Of a stretch of DNA of 64,000 nucleotides, positions 46,400 to 61,375 are shown one piece after another. Made by a program: the position numbers and the translations under genes. How positions within the stretch are numbered: the stretch's first letter is position 1; every line of letters starts with the position of its first letter. A model generated the notes under the pieces. It saw only the letters and a list, made by a program, of their open reading frames with translations. It did not search any database and was not told the origin of the DNA. The DNA is from Micropterix aruncella (lineage: Eukaryota; Arthropoda; Insecta; Lepidoptera; Micropterigidae): assembly GCA_944548615.1 (NCBI GenBank), contig OX155980.1:56701672-56765671 (forward strand). The letters run 5' to 3'.

Positions 46400-47045
46400 T
46401 TTTGCTCTCGGGTCGGCCCAGCTCACCATTCAGCTCCTATCAGTAGTCTCCTCGTGTGAAAAACACCCTGGAAAGGACTCTCGCGTCCCTTGGGGATTGC
46501 CTCCCGGCGCTACTGGACGGTTTGCGCACCGTGAGGCGACAGCCAATCGGTTTTTGCTCTCTGACTAATAAGTGAAGGAGTCAGGAGACTAAGGAAATAA
46601 ACTGTTTTCTAAGCAGCGGGGGTGGATGTTGACCTGTCGTCCTCCACTCTTGAAATGACCAATCAGATACCTGATTCTGATTTTAGAGCCGGTCGAAAGA
46701 TGCAATGGTCCGCGATAGATTTAAACTGAATCACCGCTGAACATACGGCAGGTAGAGGTCCGCGCAAGCGACTTCGAACCTGTTACCAGTCGGGAAGACG
46801 ATGGTATCCTGATGGTTAATTCCAGACGGAGATATCTATCCAAAACTGGTAGTCAGGAGGCAAGGCTGCCCGCTGGGTTATCTTCCCGGTGCCTCTGCGA
46901 AGGCACGCTAGCTTTGCTGGACGAGAGGTTTTAATCGTCCCCAAGTCTTCTACGCTCACCTTACGTAAAACAGAACGATCATTATCGTTAAAACTTCCTG
47001 GGGTGATGGGTTCTCCCGTTGTTGTCGACACGTCCAAGTTTTAGG
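46400..47045 (+). repeat. GC-rich structured repeat, copy 3
   Basis: The reference copy for the family also seen at 2,327-2,862 and 28,555-29,225. It runs from CTCGGGTCGGCCCAGCTCAC to CTGGGGTGATGGGTTCTCCC. A diverged version of its first 50 bases recurs at about 47,096-47,155 (TTGGGTCGGCCAAACTCACA), so the unit may carry terminal direct repeats or be the start of a second copy. No ORF. Confidence 0.75.
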
Positions 47046-48127
47046 GAAGGACTGCTAATGCTCTCGTGCAGTTGGCCACTAAGACGCGCTAGTTCTTGGG
47101 TCGGCCAAACTCACAGTTTAGCTCTCATCCGGTAGCCTCTAAGTAGGAGTTCGAACCTGCTGAGAACCTGATCGATTATAGCGATATATTTCTTTTCCTT
47201 TTTATTTTTTATTCAAATTGCCGAATATATGTGACCTTAAAACTAGAGAGCTAGCAGCCCAGGAACAAGTCCTGGCACTTAGTTGGACAGCAGCAGTACT
47301 TACATGCTAATGCTCATATCGGCCATGTTCAATTTTAATTTTAAATATATATTTTTTTAATTGATATGATTATTAGTGATACTTGTGCATTGTAAATAAA
47401 CTGTTAAATTAATTAATTAATAAAATATATATTCTATTGTTTATTCGCCAAAGGGGCGAAAAAAAACGAGACCATTGTTTCCTAGCAAATTCAAATTACG
47501 AGAACTAAAACATCGCAAGATCGCGAACAAAGCACTTTTTCAACTGGCGTTATCCGCAAGTTGATTATTTTATTCGCAGAAACTTAGCCGACTGCATAAC
47601 ATCGAATATTGAAAGACGCCAGCGACAAAATGCTTATCCAGACTTTTAAACGTATGCCAGCATACAACGACTATTATTTTACAAGAACACATTTAGTTAA
47701 CCCTTTGACTTCTTTGACTAATTATGCCATTCTAGTTCGGCAAACCAAAGCAAGGAACGAATTGAATTCACTTATTTGTTTTATTTTTATCACATTTTGT
47801 ATGTTTCATTTTAATACTATGTGCATATTATGAATAAATCTTTGCCATACGTTCTCCATACGTGCCATAATGTTCATTGGTGGCCTAGTTAGGCAGATTC
47901 TGCAAATAATACAAATGTAAATTTATATTTTTGAATGAAGAAAATTATTATTATTATTATTATTAGATTAACAGACATTTATTATTTTTATAATATTCCC
48001 GACTAGCCGGTATCTCGATGATACTCGTATATTTGCGTTGCGCTCGAGATAAAATTAAAATTTTATGAGAATATATCGAATACGCATCCTTGTGCATGCG
48101 TTTTTTAATTCTTTAATTTATAGAGCA
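47046..48127. other. Non-coding stretch
   Basis: The first 250 bp look like the tail of the structured repeat, then AT-rich DNA with (ATT)n at about 47,948-47,966. Nothing else recognised. Confidence 0.4.
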
Positions 48128-48128
48128 A

Positions 48129-49010
48129 CTAGCTGTACCTGCGCGTGTTGCTACGCCGCCAACTAAAATAAATTTGAAGGAAAGACGTTACACAAATATT
48201 CAATGCAATTTGAGTAATTTTATTGATTTTGTTCATTTTGAAAAAATTGTGAAATTGCAGCGTTTCGTTTTCGTCAGCGTTGCAGCAAATTTGAAGAAAC
48301 TTGTGATCTGCGTCCGGCAATGGTAGAAGCGATCAGGAACGATGATATATTTGCCCTTGGACTGAATGTTGGCATGTAATTTTCGCGCACGATGTTCGTT
48401 GCACCGAACTATGTCATTTGGAAACATGAATTGTATTTGCGGATGTTTTCCAAGAAATGCTTCGACTCACGTGTAACACCTGATAGCAAAGTTGCAGATA
48501 GTGGTTCGGGTGGTGGAAGTAATTCTGGCAGTTTAACTTTTCCACTGGCGCAGCACATTCCTGGCGTTTCGTTCTTAAATTTGAGGGCGCTACAATACGT
48601 GCAAATTTTATCAATTTTTCCAATGACGACACGGATGAAGACTGTAATAATTATAACTGTCATAATGGAATGCACCTAGATTTAAATCAGCGTGCAAAGT
48701 TCGTCTCGATCGAGCGGTGCTTATTCGAACATTTTGCAGCCTTCTTTCATGTTGTTCAGTTGTCTCGGACGAACGGCCCGTTCGTCCGATTGTTTCTAAC
48801 CTCACTTCTCGTCGTTCAGATGATTCAGACGAACGGGTCTCAGCGGCATGTACTCGAAGATTTTCGATCGTTGCTCGTCTGATTCTGAGGCTCGTAATGT
48901 TCTTTTGTTCCGTGCTTGAGGTGTAGATCGGCCAATTGCTTGTCGCTTTGGAGGCATAATTTACGGGAACGACTGCCACCATAAAAGTTACGGCTGCAAA
49001 GATAAAATTA
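48129..49010 (-). mobile_element. Internally deleted Helitron, N-terminal Rep fragment
   Basis: The minus strand encodes RRATIENLRVHAAE, CTYCSALKFKNETPGMCC, SGKVKLPELLPPPEPL and FLENIRKYNSCFQMT, homologous to exon 1 of the Helitron at 40,504 but clearly a different lineage. After about 48,380 coding similarity fades, and a 3' end CGCAGGTACAGCTAG is reached at 48,129 followed by host T. Rep core and helicase are missing. An AG at about 48,993 before the homologous region could be a splice acceptor. The 5' terminus was not located. Confidence 0.7.
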
Positions 49011-50690
49011 ATTTAAATCACAATGAAATGCACAAAATTTTCTCTCTTTTCTGTAATTCTGACAGATGAGGTGTCCAAAGATAGTTTAGCTGTGTGTATT
49101 ATACGTATTATTACGCTAGCACGCATTATTTAAAAAAATCATTTAAAAACCAACCTACCTTGAAACATCAAACTCACTCCTGTCTTCGCGGTCGCATTCG
49201 AAATTCAAATTCACCGCTTTAAAATTCATTCGACTATAAAAAAAAGAACTCACTCCTGTCTTCTCGGTCGTATTCGAAATTCAAATTCGGCGCCTTAAAA
49301 AAAGAAGAATTTTGGTTTTATTAAGGACACTATAAATTTTCCTTTGGTCCGATCGGCACCAAACTTCACAGGAACCATCTCCAAACTAATCTAAAGTTTC
49401 TTAAAATCTAAAGTAAGAGTTGGGACTTTCACGTGAATATTTAATACATTTATTTTAGATAAGAATAAACTTCTCTCGTTGAGCTTTAAGACCTGAAAGC
49501 GAAGAAAATTTAGATTTTTTATTTGTGATTATTATTTGAACAATAATACATATTTATTATGTACTTGTTATTAAAATGTACGAATGAAGTTTTTAAGGAG
49601 TTAGGTTAGAAATCAATATATGTAGCAAGTCGGGCCATGCTATCTTGCTACGGTAAAGACGTACCTGTCGTATGGTCGCTTAGTAGATTAAATTCAATTT
49701 TATCTCTTTCTTGGAAAATTCCAGCTGGAAAGTCCGATACGTAATGCCGGGAGACACACCCGCTAAGTAATGCAGAGAATGATAATTATATAATAATTTG
49801 GAATTTAATTCCATTTCTTGTTTTTAATGTATGGAGTTATTAAAGAAGTAATCAAAGTTCGATCGTAACATCTTTAACCACCAACTATTCTCCTCACTAC
49901 TAAATAGTTCAGTAGTTAACAATATAGTAGATATTTCAGTTAATTAATTGAAATACGTACTAATTACTAATGATTAAGTGGTAGGTTTAACAAAAGCACT
50001 ACACAACAAACGCCGTTTCAAAAACCTTTTATTGTTATCCTATTAATAGTCCTAATCGGTTAGGTTATGTTATTAGTGTATTATTAGTGGTTTTGTTTAA
50101 AAGAACATTATTATTATTAATAGATCAAGGTGAATTAGTTCCACCATATCAACCTATTAGTAATTAGACATTTTCCGATAGATGTGAAAAAGGTTTCAAT
50201 ATGCTAACGATTCTTTCGTTAAATTATATTTAGTCTTTTCTACTTGAGCTTTATATTTTTAACCGTTATTTAACGAAAATAATTAAACCATTCATTCCGC
50301 GTCGTTAAAACCATATGATGATACTGATAGTTCCATATTCATAATATACATAATATACTTAGAAATTTACTTGGACTCTTGCCAGATTTTGATGTAGGTG
50401 CGAAAAGGGGAACGAAAATTTTTTAGATGCTAGGCTAGATAGTTTTTTTCTTAATTTGAATACAATACCAATTGTTATGAAATTGATTTAGTATGAAGAA
50501 AATTTCTGGCGATATACCGCCCCTTTCCTTATGACGGCAGTGTAAGTGTTAAATCTGTCAACGTTTCATTAGTTGTTCGACATTTGCTGTGGCAATAAGT
50601 GCATTCTGTTCCCGTCCATTTTTGAGTTTTTATAATATATTATATAACTTAATACAATATAACATTAATATAATCTAACGTATTTTTGTA
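49011..50690. other. Non-coding stretch with a small tandem repeat
   Basis: A 76-bp tandem duplication with ACTCACTCCTGTCTTCKCGG lies at 49,172-49,290. The rest is AT-rich without credible ORFs and contains the presumptive promoter of the gene at 50,691. No TATA box at a convincing position was recognised. Confidence 0.4.
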
Positions 50691-53600
50691 ATGGCACGGA
50701 CGGGGTATGTATTAATTACGAGAAAAGATCAGACAGACGAGTGGCAAGCGATCCAAGTGTTAGAAACTAACGAGCCGACAAATTTGGATTTCAACATTAA
50801 GTTTACATTCTTCGACGGTACCAACCACCCCCAGGAATTATTCTCAACCATCAGAAGGTAATCAATAATACATTGTTTATACAATAATAATATGTTTATA
50901 CATGTTTATGTTTATACATAAGTATGTTTAATAATATTATTATGAAATATTTGTTATGTATTTATTCATATAAATATATTTTCAGATTTCAGATTTCAGA
51001 AATATATTTTCAATAATATATTTTCAGTATGTACTCAATCAGACCTTTAATTTTAAACTAAACACGATTTATTTATCTTAAAATGTTGACATTTGGACAT
51101 TTAAGCAATTATTGATTTGACATTTTGATAGTTTAGGTATCCTATGATACTCAGGATGACTTAACGATTAAAACAATATTACACACTTCTAAATCGGTTC
51201 CCGCGATTTAAAGTTATGGTGGAATAAAGAAACGGAAAACATACATACATGAACCCTGACCACATTACACTCCTTTTTGTCGGGCAATCGTGTTAAAAGG
51301 AAAATTTAGTTACAAATTAAAGAGGTATCTAGCCTGAAAGATCATGGCGAAAGTCAAATAATGATTTAAAAAAACTACCATGTTTATATCATTCTGAATC
51401 TGTAGTCAATGTCTGGTGAAATTGATGAAATGACTAAATTAGACTATAATTCTAAAAATACAATTATTATATTACCTTAATCTCGTAAATTGCTTTTTTA
51501 AGGAATTTTGAATTGCAAAATTAATTTGCCCGCAGGAAGTACATGGATGTGCTGGATGCGTATTCGATGATATCTTTTTTCAATATTTTATTGAAAACTT
51601 TCTCGGGTTGGATTTTCACACCGGGTTGGATATCAAGACATAAATTTTAACCGTTCATAAGAACTTAATTTCGTCTCGAGATATTTTTTCTGCATTACTT
51701 TTCATAATTTTTCGCTTGATATTTAAAGACAATAAGTAATATTTAGAGTTATATTTTACGCAGTAGTTTTATCTGTTGCATTTATTTATATTGCGAAGTA
51801 ATCAAGTGTTTTTAAATATGCCGCTGATCCTTGGAGCGAGTAGCCTATTCGGCAGATGAGCCAATTTAGGAGGTCAAAAATAGTTTCGTCATGGTAATCT
51901 ATGTATATTTTAATCTGATAAATGTCTTGAATGAGTGAGATTCCGATATAAAATATTTTTTATTGCATTTTTTATGTAGAATATGTACTTGACGTAAATT
52001 AGGCACGAAACTTAAATTAGACAAATTAAACACGAAAAATAAAAAAAAACAGTATTTTTTCCATAAAAGTAATATTTTTCTTTTTAATGTTAAAAAATGA
52101 CATATTATTGTCAATTACAGTCACTCTCTTAGATGACGCTATCGTCGTCAGTTCAGAAGCTGTCGACCAGTATATTTGTTTAGGTCAGACGATCCAACTA
52201 GGCAGACTTAATTTGACAGGGAGGTCTGGAGATCTTCTCGTCACGAATACCGCAAAGTCTCAAGACAAATGTATATAATCAGTTCGTGTTGCCAGTGATG
52301 ACATATGACACTGAGAAGTGGTCGCTGATTATTAGCCTCATACACAAGCTCAATGGAGAGAGCAATGCTTGGAGTTTCACTGCGTGATAGGATCCGAAAT
52401 GAGGAATTCCGCAGAAGAACCAAGGTCACTGATATAGCTTGTAAAATTACCAACTTGAAATGGCAATGGGCAGGCCATATAGCTCGCAGAACCGACAACC
52501 ATTGGGAAAATAGGTTTTCGAATGGCGACCATGAACCGGCAGACGTTGTGTGGGACGGCCCCCCACAAGATGGACCGATGACATAGCTAAGGTCGCAGGT
52601 GGTGGATGACATAGCTAAGGTCGCAGGTGGTCGCAGTAGGTGGATGGAGGCGTCTCAAAACCGCTCGTCATGGCATTCTATGGGGGAGGCCTATGTCCAA
52701 CAGTGGACGTCTACCGGCTGATGATGATGATGCGACATTTCAGCCTAATCGGAGGAAGCATTTGGACGCTATCGTGGAGGAATACACACAGGCAAGCAGA
52801 GTGACAGACATACAGACACACTTCAATTATATGTAATCGTATAATCTATTTATGACCTGGTAAATTGGCTAATTTGGCGTATGCATGCCGACGCGGCGTT
52901 TTTCGTGTGCTCTTTATTTCGATGACGACAATTAAAAACCGTTTTCAACCGACTTCAAAAAAGGAGGAGGTTATCAATTAAGTTGTATCTTTTTAAAAAT
53001 GTTTGTTACCTCAGAACTCTCCAATTTATGGACGGAATTAAAAAACTCTATTTTTATTTGAAAGGATATACTTGCAGATGTCCCATTTTTATCAAAATCC
53101 TGTTCTGGTGTTAGGATCCATGAGGAATTGAGGGAACTCCTCAAATATTATCATACGAAGTTAAAAATGTATATGTTGATTTGATTCCGATGACAATACA
53201 TTTATTTTTATGGTCATTTTTATGGATGACCTGATTCTACACCCTGGGTTTGCTCCCGACTAAGGGACTCCTCAACGGTCAACAGCACAGATACGAAATT
53301 TTGTATACTCATTCAGTTATGACAGCCCGTTCTAAGATTCACCATAACATGGCTGCTGCACCCAGGGTTGGCTCCCGACGAGGGGACTCCTTAACGGTCA
53401 ACAATACAGCCACGATTTTTTCAAATATATGCATTCAATTACATACGACAGCCTGTTCTAAGTGTTAGCAATACAGGACTACGGCACCCAAGGTTGGCTT
53501 CCAACGAGGAAACTCCTCAACGGTCAATGTGCTGTTGACCGTTGAGGAGTTCCCTCTTTAAAAGCCTGTGCTAGGCACAAAATTTTGTATACGCATTCAA

Positions 53601-54008
53601 TTATTACAGCCCGTTTTAAATATCACCATGACATGGCTGCTGCACTCATAAAACATTATGGAGACGGTTTGTTTTGTTAAAAATTTGTGTATCATTGTAT
53701 AAAGTGATAATTTCAGGGTTGGAAAGATAGACAGATGGAGCGAAGCGTCTATGACGAATCTGGCCCGAAAACTCACTACGGACTCAGCCAAGCATTTCGT
53801 TAACCTCAACCCTTACCTGAAGAACACTAACAACTTCGCGCAGTACAGTTTTCGTCTCGAGCAAGCGTACGAGTGCGGTCTCATATCCATTTTACACCAA
53901 GTCACTGAGCCGAAAGTCGCTTTTTTAGTAATGAAGTTCACTGCGGAGCAACGACTGCGCTTCGACGTCACAGACGGCCGCTCTTTTAAAGGTCCTCCAT
54001 TTCTATAA
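50691..54008 (+). CDS. Two-exon gene, 152-residue protein of unknown function
   Basis: Exon 1 is 50,691-50,857 (ATG GCA CGG; MARTGYVLITRKDQTDEWQA ... PQELFSTIR) and ends AGAAG before GTAATC. Exon 2 starts at 53,717 after GATAATTTCAG and runs to TAA at 54,006-54,008. The intron (2,859 bp, phase 2) contains an RTE relic and other repeats. The joined frame is open throughout, 459 nt including the stop. The product has mixed polar composition, no signal peptide and no membrane segment; conspicuous phrases are FTFFDGTNHPQ, NPYLKNTNNFAQYSFRLEQA and EPKVAFLVMKF. I do not recognise a family. Coding quality, splice consensus on both sides and lack of similarity to the surrounding elements make a host gene plausible, but it is a prediction only. 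Confidence 0.5.
51536..51650 (+). CDS. Candidate alternative terminal exon
   Basis: TTAATTTGCCCGCAG ends at 51,535 and makes a good splice acceptor. Joined to exon 1 of the preceding gene, the sequence reads in phase KYMDVLDAYSMISFFNILLK and on to a TAA at 51,648-51,650. It could be an alternative last exon or chance. Confidence 0.2.
52115..52745 (+). pseudogene. RTE-type retrotransposon 3' end
   Basis: The frames read DQYICLGQTIQLGR, then NQFVLPVMTYDTEKWSL, then MERAMLGVSLRDRIRNEEF, RRRTKVTDIACKI and LKWQWAGHIARRTDNHW. These are C-terminal phrases of the RTE/BovB-like elements common in Lepidoptera. The 3' end GGCCTATGTCCAACAGTGGA followed by GATGATGATGATG at about 52,725 confirms it. A 23-bp unit (GACATAGCTAAGGTCGCAGG) is duplicated at 52,577 and 52,607. 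Several stops and shifts; the polymerase core is absent. It sits in the intron of the two-exon gene. Confidence 0.85.
52945..53245. repeat. Lepidopteran-type dispersed repeat
   Basis: Begins about CAACCGACTTCAAAAAAGG and contains GTTACCTCAGAACTCTCC, ATATACTTGCAGATGTCCCA and related phrases that I remember as frequent in lepidopteran genomes. Non-coding. Confidence 0.55.
53240..53650. repeat. Minisatellite of ~118-125 bp units
   Basis: The phrase GGTTGGCTCCCGACGAGGGG (with variants) followed by ACTCCTCAACGGTCAAC recurs at about 53,247, 53,365 and 53,490. A partly inverted piece (TGACCGTTGAGGAGTTCCCT) at about 53,534 pairs with the third unit, and a fourth partial unit (ACATGGCTGCTGCAC) follows. 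Confidence 0.8.
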
Positions 54009-54045
54009 ACATCCCAAACGCCGGCATTTGGGATGTTTATAGAAA
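54000..54045. other. Perfect 19-bp hairpin across the stop codon of the two-exon gene
   Basis: TTTCTATAAACATCCCAAA (54,000-54,018) and its exact complement (54,027-54,045) flank an 8-nt loop CGCCGGCA. The TAA at 54,006 lies inside the left stem. It does not match the histone 3' stem-loop. Role unknown. Confidence 0.85.
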
Positions 54046-54229
54046 CTGACAGCCTAAACCACAATTTATGTTACCGCGCGATAACAGAGTATTTACCCTT
54101 TTTATTCAATTCATCAGAATATTTATACCACAACATTTGCGGAAAACAGTAAGAAAACAGACCGTTTTAGAAAGTCCTAGGAATGTATTTTCCATAGGAA
54201 GTCCTAGCTGATTATTTTCCTAGTGACCT

Positions 54230-54683
<454 letters not shown>

Positions 54684-54825
54684 TTGTTATATTTGATAAG
54701 GTTTGTAAAGACATCCGTTTATAGGATGATGTTTTTATTTAAAATAAAATTAGTAAAAGCTACTTAAAAAGTAGCGAAGGAAATCCCAGCTTGTATTGGA
54801 AAATGCTTTTGAATGAGATATACTT

Positions 54826-55275
<450 letters not shown>

Positions 55276-55384
55276 ATACAGTGAAATTATTCCTGCTTTT
55301 TAATTATTTGTGCTTCATTGTTCAAAACTCTTTAATTAAAATATATACATGTAAGTATTATCACATAGTTATAAAAGTGGAATA

Positions 55385-55510
55385 ACTGCAGTATAGGAAC
55401 CTCTCTCCAATTTTTTTCATTTTATTGCTAAATCTGGAAGAAAATTGTGTCGGTCGCTACAAATAAGCGAGATATAGGCATTCAAAGTTTAAATTTTAAA
55501 AACAGGCCAA
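55385..55510 (+). repeat. Dispersed 'GCAGTATAGGAACCTCTC' repeat, copy 3
   Basis: Starts GGAATAACTGCAGTATAGGA and contains AAGCGAGATATAGGCATTCA as in copy 1 (12,420-12,575). Confidence 0.65.
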
Positions 55511-55519
55511 AATAATATA

Positions 55520-55904
<385 letters not shown>

Positions 55905-55956
55905 ATATTTTAAGGCTGTAATTTTTTTAAAATTATTTTCAATAATATATAAAAAC

Positions 55957-56254
<298 letters not shown>

Positions 56255-56513
56255 CAAATTGAAATTATGTTTATCACTAAATAAATGAAATGATAAAATA
56301 ATGAAAGGGCACTTATCTGGTCTGTGGTGACCAGGAGTGACTCCACGCCTTCTTCTTCTCCTCACTCAGTGTTTGCTGGTGCTTCCTGCTGTGGCACTAG
56401 AACCCGATCAAAATGGCAGTCTTTCACAGCGGCACACAACAATGCGAGACGAGAATGAATGCTGGAAAATAATAGGCGATTAGTGTTTCTTAAATATTAA
56501 TGATTGTTATAAA

Positions 56514-56559
56514 ATGTATATCAATATTTCGGCTCAGCCGTCGTCAAGATATGTGACAT
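56514..56559 (-). ncRNA. Type I hammerhead ribozyme-like motif in the Penelope-like 3' flank
   Basis: On the minus strand: stem I 5' strand ATGT-CAC-ATATC (56,559-56,548), core TTGACGA, stem II GGCT-G-AGCC after one C, GAAA, a minimal stem III (A-TA-U/T), then GATATACAT (56,522-56,514), which pairs with ATGT and ATATC. All parts are in the order of the hammerheads known from Penelope-like elements. The canonical core is CTGANGA; here the first C is T, a position normally paired with G8 and needed for catalysis. Likely a decayed ribozyme; activity is doubtful. Confidence 0.55.
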
Positions 56560-56744
56560 TTCTGAAATCGAACAATTCGTTGAAAATTTAAATTCAAGGA
56601 ATCGAACAAAAAGAAATGGATTAATAATATTTTACACGATTTAGTTAAGGTACCGAAACCAACCGTGCAAAACGTTATTTTAAAATGAATGATAAAAATT
56701 AAATTAAAAAGCATTTGATGATTATGATAATATGATAAACCTTA

Positions 56745-58021
<1,277 letters not shown>

Positions 58022-58045
58022 CATTGTTAAATAAAATTGTTATTG

Positions 58046-58291
<246 letters not shown>

Positions 58292-58314
58292 TTTGATAGT
58301 TTTGTGTATATATT

Positions 58315-59055
<741 letters not shown>

Positions 59056-59059
59056 TATT

Positions 59060-59290
59060 ATAGAATTATAAAAGTGGTCAGGTCGCCTGATTTTACGTTG
59101 AAAGATTCCGGGTTCGATTAGCGGCTGGATCGCCATTTTTCGGTGGGATAAAATTGAAGGCATTGCTTTTAAATTCTGTCGATCGAATGCAATAACAAGG
59201 CACACACATGTCACACGATACGTACGCATAAACCTTTCGTATAAATTGAAACGTTGAAATTTCACAATAAAGAGTACAAACAAACAATAT
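59060..59290 (+). repeat. Possible tRNA-derived SINE
   Basis: AGTGGTCAGGTCGCCTG at about 59,071 could be an A box and CCGGGTTCGATTAGC at about 59,108 a B box, in tRNA-like spacing. An AT-rich tail follows. No full cloverleaf can be drawn with confidence. Only one copy is in the window. Confidence 0.35.
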
Positions 59291-61015
59291 TTAACTCATT
59301 CACTCTTTGAAAATATTATAATAAATGTAGGAAGGAGAATCGTCATACCTTTGACTCGATTGAAGTTTCTGGATCTTACTCAGGCCCTCAACACCTTCAA
59401 ATAGTATCCCAGTCTCACCATGATCTGTTTCCCAAATTTTTGCCAGATAAACTTTCCAGGGCAACCTGATTTTCCTTTTGCAGGACATTAAATTCAGCAA
59501 GACCTGAGGCGCATCTTATATCGATGTTCGTAATCCAAAGTTAGTAATCCAACGTTCATTTAGTTGAAGCTTTATCGTGCCCAAGCCAAGTCTATACCTG
59601 CGAGTATATTCTTGAAGCGTGATGATTTAGTGCATCTTTGGTGGGTGGAAATCCGGCTGAATTTATTATGTTTTTTATTCCTTTCACAAAAAAAGAGGGT
59701 ACTTAAATTTTACAAATGTGATTTCAGTAATAATAAAATTAATAAAGTTCTATTTTTATTTGCACTTAAAAATTAGAATACAAACAGGCGAGGTTATTTC
59801 CGTATTACACTATCTTACAACTAACCTAATGACAGTGCAGCAGTACATGCGCGCGTTGTGGATATAAAGATTATTAAGCGTGTCTGCATAAAATACAAAC
59901 TACTATATTTAAGACTAAGAATGCCCGAGAAGAAAATTAGGAGAGGGAGTAGAGAGAAAGGGAACAATTGGTTACTTCGTAAAAAAATATACTATTAAAA
60001 ATTTTCAATTTTAGAATAAAGTTACTACCTCCATCCTTGTAATTATTAAATTTAAATACCATTGCAATATAAAGTTAAAATAATAAATAAAATAAAATAA
60101 AAATCTAAGACCGTATACATCATGCCCTTTCGGCAGGCAATATACAATTTCTGTTGGTACTACCTCGATACAGGTTATTCCTAGTGAGGTGGTAAACCTC
60201 AAACTGTCATATCTAAATCTCTTTCCGAGTTAGGAAGTAAATTGGAAAACTGTTTAATTAATAATGAAATATTAGGCTAAGAGAATGTTTTTGTAATTAA
60301 ATATATTTTTATGGGCTTAAATAAGTGAAATAAATGAAAATGAATGAATGAAATGTAGTTTCTTCAGCTGAAACCTATTTTTTAAAGTACTAAAACACAT
60401 TTATTTAGTAATTTAGATAATACTAAACTCATTGATTCAGTAATTTAAATCGTATGTGAAAAAATGGGTATGACAATCAGCACGATGGATTCCTCTTGAA
60501 ATGAGACATGATTAAACTATGTATTGCTTTGCGATTCGCTACATTGCAGATTCATGCATCATTGTTTCTATTTCGAGTATGGCAAGCTCGAAATTGATGC
60601 ATTTATGGAGCTTGGCAGCAAATCTCTAATTGTCCTTACTATTTGAATGGTGGTAGCTAACGATAAGCTGATTATTGAATCCATGTGTAGGTACAAATTA
60701 CCGAGATTATATTTGTCAATAGACTCGCTTGTAAGCGATAATCGTATTACATCGGTCTACCGGTGAACCGCATCAAGTACTGTCCACACTGAAATGACCG
60801 TTGGAGCCTGCGACCTTTGTATTTCGAAAACCAAATCTTTAATCCAAATCTTGAAATGAAATAATGAAAACCAAGTCTTTAATCGATCCAATCCATCTCA
60901 TACTAAATATTGGGTCCTTATCTATAAATTTGCTGTTCTATAAAAGAAATTTATGGCCAAAAATATAGTATGAAAAATATATATTTAATTAATAGAAATA
61001 TTGACCACTATTTTC
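59291..61015. other. Non-coding stretch
   Basis: Several ORFs of 60-70 codons show no family features. Contains the first copy of an 83-bp direct repeat (60,691-60,773). Confidence 0.4.
60691..60773. repeat. 83-bp direct repeat, copy 1
   Basis: GTACAAATTACCGAGATTAT to GAACCGCAT; the partner at 63,347-63,429 differs at two positions. Confidence 0.9.
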
Positions 61016-61375
61016 TGTGCAGATTTGTCCTTTTTTATTGGGAGTTGCTTAATTTCCCTGCTGTAAAACTCTCGTAGACAGGAATCAATGAATGCTTTAA
61101 AGGCATTTTTCACCGACTCTTCAAAGTTTTTTTGTTTTTTTCCCCTTGTAGAAAGTTGTCTAAATTCTGAAAAATATGAAACTGTATTGGAGCAAGATCT
61201 GGCAAGTACGGTAGGTGACGAAGAGTCTCCAGCCGCAACTCCTGCAACTTTACGACTGTTTGCAGTAAAATCTGTGGTTTTACGTTGTCATGCAGAAGCA
61301 GTGGCGATGAACTCGTATTGACCAGGTTCGGTTATTTAATCACGAGCTTCTCTATCATTGTTTGCAGTTCTTAAC
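61016..61375 (-). pseudogene. mariner transposase C-terminal relic
   Basis: On the minus strand: MIEKLVIK, PNLVNTSSSPLLLHDNVKP, LRHLPYLPDLAPIQFHIF and, after a shift in a poly-A run, ESVKNAFKAFIDSCLREFYS. HDN carries the second catalytic Asp of mariner. The third should be the Asp in 'LAPSDYH', but here the residue is Gln (LAPIQFH), so the enzyme could not work even without the frameshift and stop. The N-terminal half is not recognisable. Ends of the element were not located. Confidence 0.7.

Noticed and set aside
54000..54045. Histone mRNA 3' stem-loop or bacterial terminator
   Set aside because: Stem and loop sequences differ from the histone element, there is no T run after it, and the host is a eukaryote.
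59060..59135. Functional tRNA gene
   Set aside because: A- and B-box-like words are present but acceptor and anticodon stems cannot be drawn; SINE-like remains better.
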